49,995 nt of DNA from Acanthaster planci (taxonomy: Eukaryota > Echinodermata > Asteroidea > Valvatida > Acanthasteridae). The notes under the pieces are model-generated. The model was not told the DNA's origin. It ran no database searches and saw only the letters and a program-made list of their open reading frames with translations. The stretch lies in contig NW_019091368.1 in the NCBI RefSeq assembly GCF_001949145.1, positions 1,400,800 to 1,450,794 of the forward strand, read 5' to 3'. This document shows positions 36,829 to 49,409 of this stretch, in pieces (the first letter of the stretch is position 1; every line of letters begins with the position of its first letter). The position numbers were made by a program, and so were the translations under genes.

Positions 36829-39800
36829 TGCTGTTGGCCTGGCAGGCTTGGGAATGGAAGGGGAGAATGGAAGAAACGCCAGACAAAGATGTATATTTTT
36901 TTTGAAAATTATTCCGAAGGAAACGTGTATATAATATAATGCTAAGTAGAAACAGGGAGGGAAAAATGGTTTGAGTGTTATAGAATAGCAACAGTGCCAG
37001 TGAAATTCTCATTGGTCATCAGGTCATGTGACCTGTCACCACGCCATTAGGCTGATTATCTCTCCACTTTAACAGAATATCAAAGCACAAACAGTAGACA
37101 GATATGATTTGGAACATTTACACGTTTGTTGTCAACAGTATATTTGCATGCAGTTTTCAAACTTCAGTTACAACACTCCTATTCCTATACAATTATGCGG
37201 AGCACGTTAAATCCGCAAGACATTTCACATTTGGTTTACTGCATGTGCATGCGATTGATTTCGTTACGGACACCTCTCAGAGACAACTTTAAATTTCAGA
37301 AACTGCCTGGCTCAAGCAGAATATTTGAATTGTGTTGAGCGACCTTGAGCAGTGCGCCACAACATATCTTCAAATCAAAATCAACATTTCAGTTTGTTTG
37401 GGGGGGAGGGGGATGTTTTGGTGAGAGGCCGCTCAGTCAGCATTTAGGATTTGTTTCGCGCAAGAAAACAGAGCGTGTAATCTGAATGTGTCACAGAAAT
37501 ATTCAAACGCATCCAATCCATCTTCAGCTGTGGGCTTTGTTTCATTTCAAAGGCCTAGTGGCACTACACTAGGCCAGACTTATGCACAGAGTTCGTGGCT
37601 GAACAGTGAAATCGCATGTGGTTTAGACCAGCATGATTTTGTTCAACAACAGTCTTTCGTCTGGTTATGCTTAGGCCAGAAACATGCATTAACATGTACG
37701 TGTACGTACTCTGCGTGATCACATCGTTAGTTTTGTGCCCATTTGTTTGTCTTAGAGTTTCAATAGCTGGTGTTTGGGCAGATGCAAGACTTGTCTGAAT
37801 AATCTGTCGGGTGTTTGATGAAAAGATGCTTAAGTCAGGTGAAAATGTCTTCTGGAAATCAGCTGCCATTGCTATGGCTTCCCTCACTGGTGACTGTTTG
37901 GCACAGGTTTGACATCAGTCAACTGGCTTCTCATTTTTCTTCAATAACATGATCTCAGCCATTCTGTTAACTTCTGCTTGCAAAAAGTTAGAACCCTTTC
38001 TAGTTAACATCAGAAGTGGGAGCGTTTGTTGACGTTAACTTGCATTACATGCACAGTCAAGTCTTTTTCATGAAAAATCACTGTACTGAGGTGGCACGTA
38101 AAAGTTTGAATATTCAAAATTATTCTGAAAGAACTACTAACTTCCGAGAACTTGCACTTCATACATGTCAGGGAGGGCATTGTAATTATACATGTACTGT
38201 ACATGTGTAGGGATGAAGGACCAAATTGGCATGGACCTCACATGTCAAGGACAAACTCCAGATTTTTTTGTAGCTCTGTGTCCAACATTCTAAGGCAGAC
38301 TCAGTGGCCTGATTGAGGACCCTGTTATAGCAGTGTTCTCAAGAGGACTGCTGAATTTGTAGGGAGATGCTGATTTGTCAAGCTGAAGTCACAGGCAGAC
38401 CCTCCATGGCAACCGCTCATGGCCTTGGCGCACCAGTACCGGCAAAATCCTCCACCAGTTCAAGAAAATGCAGTCCTGAACGTGCATAAGAGCGTACATA
38501 CGTAACTGCCTATTTCTGTGTCATACGCATATGAATGCATTGAATGATGTAGCGTGTGTTGAATCTATGTATTCAATTTCTAGTGGATAAAAAGTGATAT
38601 GCAGTTTGGAATGAATAATGCGTGTGTTTCACTGCCTCCAGTAGCCTTCTACTTGTACCATGCCATACTAGTAGTTTATCTGTACGCATTATGAACAGAA
38701 AGTAAGAAAGCAAAGGATTGATGATGATTGTCATCCTGCTATTCTAAGTACGTTTTGGGAGTGTTCACTTTATGCAAAGCAGTGGACAAATACAGCGTAG
38801 CAAGTTGAAGGATCTCCAAAATAATGCTACTAATTTAATAATAATAAAAATAATGCTAAAGTCTATTGTAGGCACGTGCAGAAACCTGTGTGTAAATTGG
38901 AAAGGCTCTATTGTCTACATTCCCTGATAAATGTCAACTGTGGCAGGCATTGAGGATTAAATTATTGAGTTATTTCTCTTTATTGGTTTACTGAGAACAA
39001 ACAAGTAATTATTGTAAAGTGGCAAAACTCCCAACTGTAGAGGGAGGTGTGGCTGCATTGTTGCTTGAGTAGAATTGATCAAATTCACATACTCAAAAGT
39101 ATAAATAACCTTATTTTTGTACTGATTTGCTTGAAAAAGTTAACATTTAATAAAATCAGCAAGACTCATTGATAATAAGCATGAAAATGTGTGTACATTT
39201 TAATTAAGACTTTGAGGTACATCTCAATATAAAATACTATGTTTCTGTTTGTAATTTCCAAAGATTTGTTTGATTGTATGAATTTGTAGACTGTTTGGAT
39301 AAGTACTTTTCAGAATGCCTGTACATAGACAAACACTGCAGACTTTTGATTGATTTGAACTGGTCCAATTACTGTATTCCCACTGTCTTTTGTCGATACT
39401 GAACCAGTTCCAGGTCAACAGGTGTACATCGGCTTTGCCAAAGAGTCGCAATCATCTATCACTGGTCCTGGCATTTTGTTTGTTGAAATATCTCATAAAC
39501 GTGGGAGGATTACAACATGCATAAAAAGATGCGGTATCTAGAAATACCAAAACGGTGGAAAGCATAACTACATGAATGTGCATGCAGAGTTCTGTTTCTA
39601 GAATGTGATTGTGAAACCCATAGCAACAGTGTACAACAGCCAACATTGCTTAGTGACCATGGCACATCAGTCACATCTTTTTATTTAAACTTCATTTCAA
39701 GTGCTGTTGGTTATTTGTTGGTTCTTGCACCAAGCGCCTATTCAGAGCTAACGCAGACCTTTTACATGTTGGACTGTTTTCTTGCCACACGGCATTGCTC

Positions 39801-42800
39801 AAGTACCGTTGACGACCCTTGTCCTATGCCTCCTTGCAAACGTTTAAAAGTCAATTGGCAGTGTGATAGGAAAAATGTCAACCACCTTGAGCATTGCATG
39901 ACCTACCCCGACAAAAAAAAAAAATCATATTTGTACAAGATGTGGGATGAGATAAGGTGGCGTTCAGTTCAAGGAATACAAATAAACATGGGACTAGTGG
40001 CATGTGTTGAACTGTTCCAAGTTTGAGTTTTGTTACAATCATGAGACGCCATCTATTGAATCCTACTGCTGACATTAAAAGGCAGTGGAAAGCAAAATCT
40101 TTGGTCCCAAGTCCAGTGACTGATATTAAAAGAGATGCGTATTAGTTGCTGGCACGTGTGCATGTGTGTGTCACGATGCTTCTGCCATCAAGGTGAAAAA
40201 AGTACTTCTGGTAATATCTTCCTCAAGTTACAAATAATATACAGCAACATGTGTAGGCCTGCCTTCTTCATTTGTCTGCCAAGTTGATGGCATCAACCGC
40301 CAATGTAGTATTCATTGATTAAATATCCTGTGATGGTGTACTGAGTGCCAGTGCAATGTACAAGCTGATTGAAGGTATGCCATAATGCCAACAATTTCTG
40401 AAATAGGTTTGAGGCAGTCTCTTGCATGCTACCACGTTGTATTGTCAGTACTTTCAACTCTTGTTGGAAATTGGGGTTGAAATGAAGGGGCCAAATCAAC
40501 TGACTGATATTGGTCATTATAAAAGCAAATAACTGTTTTAAATGTGTTCATGAAAATTTGCATGAAAAAGTGTTGGTTAATTTATTTGTTTGTATCTGGA
40601 AGTTTGGGCTCTTTGCGTTAAATCTTAACAGTAAATGCTAACTTTCAAATGAGGTTTGCTTAAAGAGTCTTGTCCCCTTTTTAGGGATGAAACTATTAGG
40701 TGTACAAGACTCGCTGAACTAGAATGAGAAATGAGCAGAGATCAGTCAGGTAGTAGCTAAGCTGTAATATTTAATTCCTGGGACTTTAACTCAGAAATAC
40801 ACAGTGTGTAGGCAGTTGAGAAAATCAGTGCAACTTATGCTCTGGCCATTTCATGTTCATGGTCCTCAAATACATTCAGTTTTAACTGCAATAACAAATT
40901 TTGTTCTTTTCTCATGAGTTGGTCATTTGTGGTAAAGCACTTTTTTTTTTAACTATTCACTAAACTTGAAATCATGCCAGTCATCAAGTCTTGTCAAGGA
41001 ATGAAACACATTTATCTTATTTGCACAGCATTTTGAATGTGTGCTGTCGCAGAGCCAATTTGTTCTGGGTCATTTTGTCCTCCAGGAAATAAGGACTGGT
41101 AAAATCACCCGGGAAGGTGGAGCAACTAACAATGCTCAGATTCCCAAATGCTGGGAAATCTAGGGATAGAGGAATATGGTTGGACTTGCCAAGGGCAGTG
41201 TTTGTTGTGTCCCAGGGGAGGTATAATGAATGGAGTGGGTCAGTGCACAGATGGAATCTCAGAAGAGGTAGTAATCTTTGGTTGTGGCGTTCATGTGGTA
41301 TAGAAAGTGGCATCAAGTTATTTACAATGTGGGTTATTTTTTCGTCAGACCATATTTGTGACTGTTGTCAAGTTGGGTATTATTGTCAAATTGCATACAC
41401 AGGGCATTTCCAAAGAATGCTTTGTTTAGTCCCTGTGACCAAAACACCCCAACCAGACGGCGCACACACACACACAAAACCGGTTCCCATCACTTTGTAA
41501 GTTATTTGGCTGTGTCTGAAACAGGTACATTCCTGAAGACATTCACTGTACATGTCGTTAACGACGGAATGCTCAGTTTTAATGAAACCTTAAAGTAACT
41601 GCTCATGCTGAAGGGGGGGGGGTTGTTGTTCTGTTGCAGGCTTTGTCTTCAGGTTTACTGTTGGATGTACATCCATGAATGTAGTTATTAGGTTGAGATC
41701 CCTTGGCCCAGTGCAGCTCAGACACCTTCACAGGAACATCACATTGCCTCATGCAAGGCCAGTGTTTGGAGTACTTCTAACCGGAAATCATTTGAACTGT
41801 AATAAATTGCTGTACCCCACATGAACTTGCAGTAGGAGATGTGGCCATGATTTGGAAAACTGACCCAGATCTCTCCCCGTAGCCTTGGGAATGTAGTCAC
41901 CTAATACAGACGTAGTGTAGAGGACCTTGGACATTTTGTTGATTTGATTCACTTACGTGAATGAGGCTGAAATAGAGGACTTAATTAATGTATTAAGATT
42001 CACTTGTAGTGCTATGTGGAAGTGCCTTTTTTGATTGCTTGGAATTAATGAAATACTTGTAATTAACAGTATCGGTGGCTTAGGGTTTTCAAACTTTATA
42101 TTGCATTCCTCTGCCTGTATTTCATATTGTACATGCTTATCTGTGAACAGTTTCCTTCTGTGCATGGTTGAGTAATGTGTATGACGCTCATTGCATACCT
42201 TTGACCAGTAAACTCCAAGCACCACTTTGATTGGTCAGTGTTGATTCATGCATCAAGCATTCTGATCGGTCCAGCGTGGAGACCTACAGTATGTCTCGTG
42301 AACCTTTTTCATTTAAACGGTGATCACTTTGAGTACTAGAAGTTGAAATACTAACCCAAATTCTGCTCTGAAATTTCTTGGTGCCTTTTGTCTTCAATAA
42401 CAAATCCATCTCAATGGTCTACATGTACTTGTATGCATTTATCTTTATTGTAAACTTGATTCGAATGCAAACGTGGCTTAAATGCATTAAAATGTATTAA
42501 CTCACGAAGTGTCTTTTATCCCATATTATCTTGTTGAACATTTCAGTAACTTCAAAACAATGTAGTGTATTGGTTCGAACAAAAAAGATCCGTATTAAAT
42601 TAACAGTGGTGTTGGTAGCAAGAAAAAAATGGTGGTATTTTGGACGTTTGATAATAAAATAATCTGAAAATCATTTTATTCTGTGTGAAGTTGATATTTC
42701 AACTGACGTGTGGTGAAGAGAGTTTTGCTTGCATTGGTGCGTCGGACAAAGTAGCTTTGTGATAAGAAAGACTGAGTTTGAAATCATACAGATATCTTTA

Positions 42801-43750
42801 CTGTTCATGTATATGAAAGATCTGAATTTAAGGAACTAGTAACTTACTAGTTGAGGAAGGGGTGTTGTAAATAACAACATCCTTAAAAATAACATTTGAG
42901 TTACAACGGATAAAAAGTAATTTTTTTAAATTGAAATTATCAAGGTCCCCTAGAATTTTTCAGCCCCACCCAAGAAAACTTACCATCAAAGTGGAATTTA
43001 TGGTTTTAACTTTTAGAATAAGGACCGTGTTTATTGTTAATACTGGAAAATATTGCTGATGTCAGAATTTTTGGTGTGGCGTGATGTTCGCAGTAAGACT
43101 CATTGAGGCCAGCTCTTGAGGCCATCTGCCATGAAAAATGCCACAGGACAGATCGTCTGTTGTAGTGATGGGCTAACCAATGAACGACCAGAAACAGCCA
43201 TCTGGTCACAAGTGACTTGTTTCAAGAGGGATCTGTTACATTTATACATCAATCATGTACATGTATGCTACGATTAAAGAATGCAAAGCCGTATCCTTCA
43301 CTTGGGCAGTTGTACATCTTAGTGTGATCTCATAAAAAAAATTCAGAACGATTGGATTGGTTTCAATTGCCTCACTTATGCTAAAAGATTTGGAGTGCCT
43401 GCTGACATAGCTCCACTTATGTGGTGGGGTCTCGAATTAGGTTTATAACCTCGAATTAGGTTAAATTAGTTTTAACGTGGATATCAGGGAAACCAAAGAT
43501 CACTGCACTTTTTCTGTAATGAAGAGTTCTACGTTTATTTACATACCAAAGGTTTTTATTCACATTATGGTAACATCATATGTGGGTCGCAAACAACGGC
43601 ATGTAAATAATGCATATGACACACTGCACTTTGTGGTTCACTTGGTGCATATTCAACACTGGCATCTGTGCAGCTTCTTGTAACACCTTGGAAAATGGAA
43701 ATTGTCTCGACGCCAGTTACAATAAATTACATTATTTAACATTTTATTCA
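36829..43750. other. LC3 3' UTR and intergenic region
   Basis: No coding region is supported. Candidate AATAAA signals on the plus strand occur at 38843, 39149, 41801, 42653 and 43721; which one ends the LC3 transcript cannot be decided. Simple-sequence patches include AAT repeats near 38840 and a CA run near 41462. A 126-codon open frame at 39646-40026 has no recognisable features. Confidence 0.55.
43721..43748. terminator. back-to-back polyadenylation signals on both strands
   Basis: AATAAA on the plus strand at 43721-43726 and TTTATT at 43743-43748, which is AATAAA on the minus strand. They lie between the convergent LC3 and TALPID3 genes. The minus-strand signal is the nearest clear one to the TALPID3 stop, 1.6 kb away. 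Confidence 0.35.
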
Positions 43751-45351
43751 AGGCACTTTCAGTTTAAGTAAGTACTGCGATAACAAGTATTGAACAGTTA
43801 AATCATGGAAGAATGACGTTAGAATTATCAGAAAAAAAGAAATCATCTTCTGAAGACATATTTTTTGAATTCTCAAATAGAAGACATTTACGTGAAGCCT
43901 TAGATTGAAATGTCCTAGATCTGGAGATTCAGATATCCACTTTTATAATGTACACAGCAGTGTGGATTCTTGTAAGCTTGCAAATGAAGGCCAGTGCCTG
44001 ACACTGTAAAATAAAACTTCTGTTATCTAGTCACCATTATGCAACTGTGTTTTTTGCTAGCCACACACTGTGACCAAAGTCTGGATACGGTCTACTGGTT
44101 TCCTTCAAGTGAAGACAATAAAATGGCAGTTTGGGCATAGGTTTACGCACACAGCCATAAACAGGTACAAGAAAAAGCATGAACGCTAGTTTTCAAGCAA
44201 ATCTGAATGCTCAGGTACGAATGCTCTATTTGTAGAGTTAAGTTGCAGCAATCACAGTTTGGAAACCAACAATCTTTGACAAAGAATGGATTGTAACTGC
44301 AAGTTGTCACTTTGACAAGCACTGATTTTGAAACATTAAAGACAAGCCACAACAAATTTAGGGCAACACTGTCAATCAGCAATGTGCACATATCTGGCCT
44401 TCTTGTGATATAAACTGGTCATCAATATCAAAAATGTTACTTTCAAAGAATGAGACCTTGCATGTAAGGAGGGTTGCGAAATGCACAAATCATCACAACT
44501 GAAAAGGATACTTATTTCAATAGAATGACACAAAGCACGGCCAAACTGAATTTCCAAATGTTGCTATGGCAACGGGAAAATAACCTGGAGGTTATATTAG
44601 CAGAGCTTCTCTACTGATCTTAGAACCAATTTTTGTCATACTTCTGAGTTCTCACTGACCAACTCCACGATAGCACTGAAAGCTGACTTGTAGTTTTCCA
44701 ACATAGGTTGAGCTTGCATCTTGCCCAACAAACAAATTCTTGTTGAATCTGGGTGACACTATCTGACCCAAGCATGTCTGTCTTGGTCCATCATGCACTT
44801 GACCCAACAGTGGGCTGCAACTGTTGAACTTGGCTGTTGGACACAGGGGCGTGTTTTAACGACGCCTAAACCAGAAACGTGCTTGAGACAACAAAGCAAT
44901 AACATGTTTAACGTGGCACACAAAAACAAAGAACTGGAAATGGTTATGTCATCCAACAGAGACAAAGTACAAGGAAGCAAAGACCTTGTTGATGAACTTC
45001 ATTTTCACTCAATATTTGGACAATATTTGGCATGTTTCTTACCAGTGCTGCTCTCTCTTTTCACATTCTAGAAGAAAGTAGCTGTTTTGATTCACTGCAT
45101 GCAACCAAAAATTTTGGAATGTACAAATTCACTTATGTGAGAGACAACCAAACTTGTCTGCTTATTCTCCCCCATATTGAACCGGTGCTGAACCAACTCC
45201 AACTTTTGGTTCTTGTTTGGCCAGGACAATGACGTCACGCAGAGGAAACCAAAACTGCCCCACCAATGCCCAGGCAGAAACATGTTTCTGGTGAGGGTTG
45301 CCAACACATTCCCCAGGCTGCGCAGAAATCAGAAACGGAAGTCAAGTGTCC
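43751..45351 (-). other. TALPID3 probable 3' UTR
   Basis: Sequence downstream of the TALPID3 stop on the minus strand. No competing gene is visible. The length depends on use of the signal at 43743-43748. Confidence 0.4.
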
Positions 45352-45782
45352 TCATGGTAACGTTCCACCAGACAGTTCCGAGACGTCACTGGTGGTACCG
45401 GTATCAGCAGGCGGGATCTCCCCTTCACTTATGGTCTGGCTAAAATCCAAGCCCTGAGACTCAGCAGCTGATGGTAGGGTGACTGAGAATGACATCGCCC
45501 CTGCAGCTTTGTCCGCATCCTTCTCCTCATCGAGAACATCCAGGAAGTCTTCCGTCAGCGGCTGATGGCCAGCGGCTTGCAGTGGGGTCCCGGAGGACGA
45601 AACTGTGGCGTGAGTGCTGGCCAGACCCGGGGGCTTAAAGGATTCAAAATCACTGGTACCTCCTTCTGATTGGCTAAAAGTCTGGCTGAGGTACCCTGAT
45701 TGGAGGAGGGCCTCCAGGTTGAGGGCATCGGGGGTCAGGGTTCGTGTTCCTAGGTCACTCATGGTCTGAGTTCCAAACAAAT
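45352..45782 (-). CDS. KIAA0586: TALPID3 last exon
   Basis: The acceptor is a pyrimidine tract ending CCTAG at 45787-45783. The first two bases complete an AAT codon with the previous exon. It contains DFSQTISEGEIPP and ends ELSGGTLP before TGA at 45354-45352. Ser/Thr-rich and disordered. Confidence 0.83.
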
Positions 45783-48700
45783 CTAGGTTGGATGGAAAAG
45801 AAAGTTGGTGAGTTAGGTCTCATGGTTAAGCATGACATGTTGAAAACTTTACAGATCTGTGAAATAAATACTTTATAAAGATTTAATTCCAAAAGGTAAT
45901 GCATGGCAAGAAAAAGGTTTGCAGTCTGAATACAATCTCTCATTGTTTTCTCATTCACTAACACATTTCAAGTAACAATGGAGATGGTTGCGCCTTTTAT
46001 TAAACACATGCCAAATTGTAACAGTAATTTGGTGAGTATTTTTGATAACACGAACATTGGTATTAAAATTGTTCTCTAATCGTTTGGAAGCTGTGGTGAA
46101 GTTGACAATCAAAAACTTCCATCACTCTTCTAAAAAGCCTGGAGGATACTTTCTTGATAAACACAACAATCCATTGTAAGTGGAGTTTTCAATATTTTTC
46201 TCAAACATGAGTAAATTTTTGAGGCACTAGCTCTTTCATAAAACTTCATCTACTTCATGAAATGCAAAGAGTTTCATTACAAAACAAGCAGTATAACATT
46301 GACGCCACTTTTCAAGAAATGTATTTGAATTTATCGGTAAACAAATAAACACCCTTGTTCCATGGACGCAAGGAAATACTCACTTGGTGGTATTGGTGCT
46401 CGTGATGTAATCTTCTCTCCATCTTTAGCCTGAGTAAAATCACCATCATGGTCATCATCGATGTCTCCTTCACTAAGCTCGTCTGAGTCGTGTCTTGGTC
46501 CTACGCCTCCTAAATCTTTTGTCTTATCTCTCTGTGCTGGTTCTGGGCTTGAAGATTTGCCAACGACCTGGAGGTTACATATGGGAGAAAAAATATCTCC
46601 TTGTCATACTGCATCCTGTTGTGGGGCCAAGGATGCTAATCCCTTCATAAAGCTTCAGCCGAACTGAGATTTAATGCCAAATTAAGGAATGGGAGTTAGT
46701 GTTGTGACAGTCTGGCTGTGGCTTAAACACTTGGTTACAGTGGGAAGTAATATGCCTGTCTGTTGTGTACATTCTGATGAAAGCACCCAACACAATATAT
46801 GCAGCCTGCACAAAGCACTATACAATGGAAAAATACCAAAGGCCGGGATTGGGCGTATTTAAGGCTCTCCACCCATGTACCTTCTTTGTGTAAGTTTTTG
46901 AGTAACACCTGGTCAAGAACTCTGGATCACAATGCTGCAAACTGACAGCTGTGTTCCACCAAAAAGGAAAGAAAAATTATGAAACATAGCTCATTCTTGT
47001 ATCGAGAAAGGTGGCAGATTTCACGGAGCTGCTAACTACAGAACTATGCTATGCCCAGAGATAAATCGCTCAGCCTGGTATAGGGGAGTGTCCAGCCTTC
47101 AGGATGGGCGATGCATTTTGCTATCGTAGAGCCCCAGTTCGAGTCGCCGCTAAGAATGCGACTTCCTGCCGACAGGGTCTCCTTCTACTTCAAAGAGCAC
47201 ATAGGCAATTAGCAACGCCAAGAGCATGCTAACTTCCAAGAAAATAGCAGACATGAAGAATAGGAATCTCCCGGCGGCACAAGCTGCATAAATAACAGCA
47301 GGTCTAACCATGAGGTATGATTTAGGTTAGCACGACCTCTCGGCTGCAGTTGACAGACTTTCCTGCCAACTGCACAAACTGACACTGACTCTTCTGGTGA
47401 CGAACCAAAAATTAATTACACCAACCTGAATGATTCTTGGAGCTGGACTTGGTGCAGTCTCCGTTTTCTTCTGCTCTGCAGGAGTTAATTTCCTTCCCTG
47501 GAGCGGCTCCTTGTGCTTCGTTCCGTCCAACTGCGATATCCTCAGTGTGGAATCCTCAACAGCTGGCCTGACTGTCCCCAGCTGGTCCTTGCTACCCACC
47601 TCGCCAGGTGACCTCCTGCCGGTGACCTCTGACGGCGGGGTCACCTGGGGCGGCTTGGCACCGTAGGCCTCCTCAAACAGTTGCCTCTCCGAAGATGGGG
47701 TCAGGGCGGGGCGCTGGCCCACGCTGACTTCGCCCAGACTCCTGGTGTCGTTGTTGAGGGTCTGGGATGGGGTGTGGTAGGGCAGGATACCAGCTGGGGC
47801 AGCCGAGGGGTCGGGCCGCCGCCTCATGTGGGCTAGGAGGGCAACCACAGGGTCCTGGCTGTGGAGTTTAGGGGTGGGCTTGGTGGGGGAGATTTCACCT
47901 TCGCTGAGTTCATACTCCTCAATTTAGAAGGAGAAAAAGCAATGCATGAGCTACTGTAATCAACATACTGCAAAGGAAATTGTATTGGTTTGGAAAACAG
48001 AACTTGAAAATGTTTCAAATTCAAGTCTTGAAAATTCAGCAGTGCTCTTACTGTTTAGAACAATATTTGTGTTGTAAATTTCCTTCGGATTTCCACAGCT
48101 GCCTTGCAGCATGTGCAACAAGCAGCCATGATAACATTCCCTTGATCTGTTCCTGTCAGAATCCATTCGACCTGCCCAACTTTGAAAGTGTCCTTGTATT
48201 TTAACCTTTAAACAGAAACAGTGCACACAGGTGTCTCAATAGACACTGTAAGAGAAAATAGTTTAACAATGGCAGTTGTTCAAGTCCCAAGTTTAGTGGT
48301 GTACAAATTGAAATGATCGAGTTGGGGTTCGGGTCTCGAGTAACCAAGTAACAAGTGAGACGTGTCAACGGTTTTGTGAATGGTGACACATAAAGGAAGA
48401 AAATGAAGTTAATGGCTGGACTTAGGCGCATCTCGTTCATGCGTGACCAGTTGACCCAATTTCAGCTTCAGGTAGATAGGTTTGAAACAGACTTCAAGGC
48501 CGTTGCCATCAATCACAGAACCAGCCTGTATTTGCCCTACTGTCCATAATGCACATAGTTCCCATGCAGGAACATGTACCACCACACTGGTGACAAGAGA
48601 GTGGCTAGGCCAACCAATGCAATAGACCATAGGAATTCCCACTGTGTGTAGTTCGGCCATGCATACGTGTGCCGTAGTAGTGGGAACAACACAGCTGTTG

Positions 48701-49409
48701 AATGACAAGTTACTACGGGAACAGACTTGTTATGAAGACACACGAAACTCCCCACCATCAGGTACAATATTTTGTAACCACGGAAAATGTCCTCTTAACA
48801 TGGGGTTCATCAGGTTGTTTGAATGAGCACAGTCAAACGCTGTATCAACCAAGAGGGAGCTTTCTAGGATCTCGATTTCAAATCCAAAGTTAATGTAGGT
48901 TCATGTTTTGAATTTCACCCCCAAGTTCAGCATCCAAGACATAATGTTATTCACCTGATGTCAGCTATGTGATGTTCCGCACTACACCAACGAATTTTGG
49001 CATCCACATGTGCATCATGGCAACCCTTGTGCACTCTAATTTGCAATTTAAAAATGAACTACTAATCGCAATTTCCCAGAATGCATCTTTAGACACAGCG
49101 CTGTAAATTACCTTTCCTAATGCTTCCTTCAAAATGACAGCTCGCCAGAGAATTACTTCACAGGGAGCTTGGTGACATAGCTATCTCAAAAACCAAACAC
49201 GCTTTTCAACACTGATTTACCAGTTCCTTTATGGACAGCTGCAAATGCAGGACTGCACCTTTAGAAGTATAATCACGCTCAAAGATACTTTGTGACTCTA
49301 CCGTGGTAATATACCTGCATGTCTTTTTCAAGGTCCTCTGTTCCCATGAGCGTGCTGTCGATGCTGCTGGAGATGGACACTTGACGCACGGCCACAACAC
49401 CAGGCTCGT
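45352..49409 (-). CDS. KIAA0586: TALPID3 (KIAA0586) homologue, C-terminal part, four exons
   Basis: In transcript order the exons are 49409-49315, 47917-47426, 46567-46384 and 45782-45352. They join in frame to 399 residues plus stop. The chain is acidic, Ser/Pro-rich and probably disordered. The best matches to recalled human TALPID3 C-terminal sequence are SLGEVSVGQRPALT (human SVGELSEGQRPQLT), an ISISSSIDSTL-type lead-in, and repeated SEGEI motifs (47891-47911, 46460-46480, 45415-45432). Known TALPID3 sits at the distal centriole, is needed for ciliary vesicle docking and Hedgehog signalling, and interacts with CEP120 and CP110. The N-terminal coiled-coil part lies beyond 49995. The gene converges on LC3. 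Confidence 0.82.
45783..46383 (-). other. TALPID3 intron (last)
   Basis: GT-AG intron of 601 bases on the minus strand, AT-rich, no repeat recognised. Confidence 0.78.
46384..46567 (-). CDS. KIAA0586: TALPID3 acidic exon
   Basis: Acceptor CTCCAG at 46573-46568 and donor GTGAGT from 46383. It encodes 61 codons plus one base, with DELSEGDIDDDHDGD, an acidic variant of the SEGEI motif. The longest open frame here is on the plus strand and is a shadow. Confidence 0.8.
46568..47425 (-). other. TALPID3 intron with possible SINE
   Basis: GT-AG intron of 858 bases on the minus strand. It carries a tRNA-like sequence at about 47059-47160. Confidence 0.78.
47059..47160 (+). repeat. possible tRNA-derived SINE head
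   Basis: TCGCTCAGCCTGG at 47066-47078 resembles a pol III A box, and AGTTCGAGTCG at 47136-47146 matches the B box at 9 of 11 positions. The 57-base gap between them is longer than in most functional tRNAs, and no clean cloverleaf forms by eye, so a decayed SINE or tRNA pseudogene is more likely than a tRNA gene. Confidence 0.35.
47426..47917 (-). CDS. KIAA0586: TALPID3 exon with SEGEI and GQRP motifs
   Basis: The minus-strand acceptor ends AAATTGAG just above 47917 and the donor GTTGGT starts at 47425. It holds exactly 164 codons, phase 0 at both ends. It contains ELSEGEI, DPVVALLAHM and SLGEVSVGQRP, and is the part most like human TALPID3. Continued open frame into the intron (to 47327) is not coding. 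Confidence 0.85.
47918..49314 (-). other. TALPID3 intron
   Basis: GT-AG intron of 1,397 bases on the minus strand. Short open frames on both strands have no support. Confidence 0.75.
49315..49409 (-). CDS. KIAA0586: TALPID3 exon (first in window, transcript order)
   Basis: The minus-strand acceptor TTTCAG lies at 49415-49410 and the donor GTATAT begins at 49314. Two leading bases complete a codon, then 31 codons follow (including VAVRQVSISSSIDSTL), ending in phase 0. Confidence 0.78.

Noticed and set aside
39646-40026. 126-codon open frame between LC3 and TALPID3
   Set aside because: No family features, contains an A-run translated as poly-Lys, and no promoter or splice context. Could be re-opened if transcripts map here.
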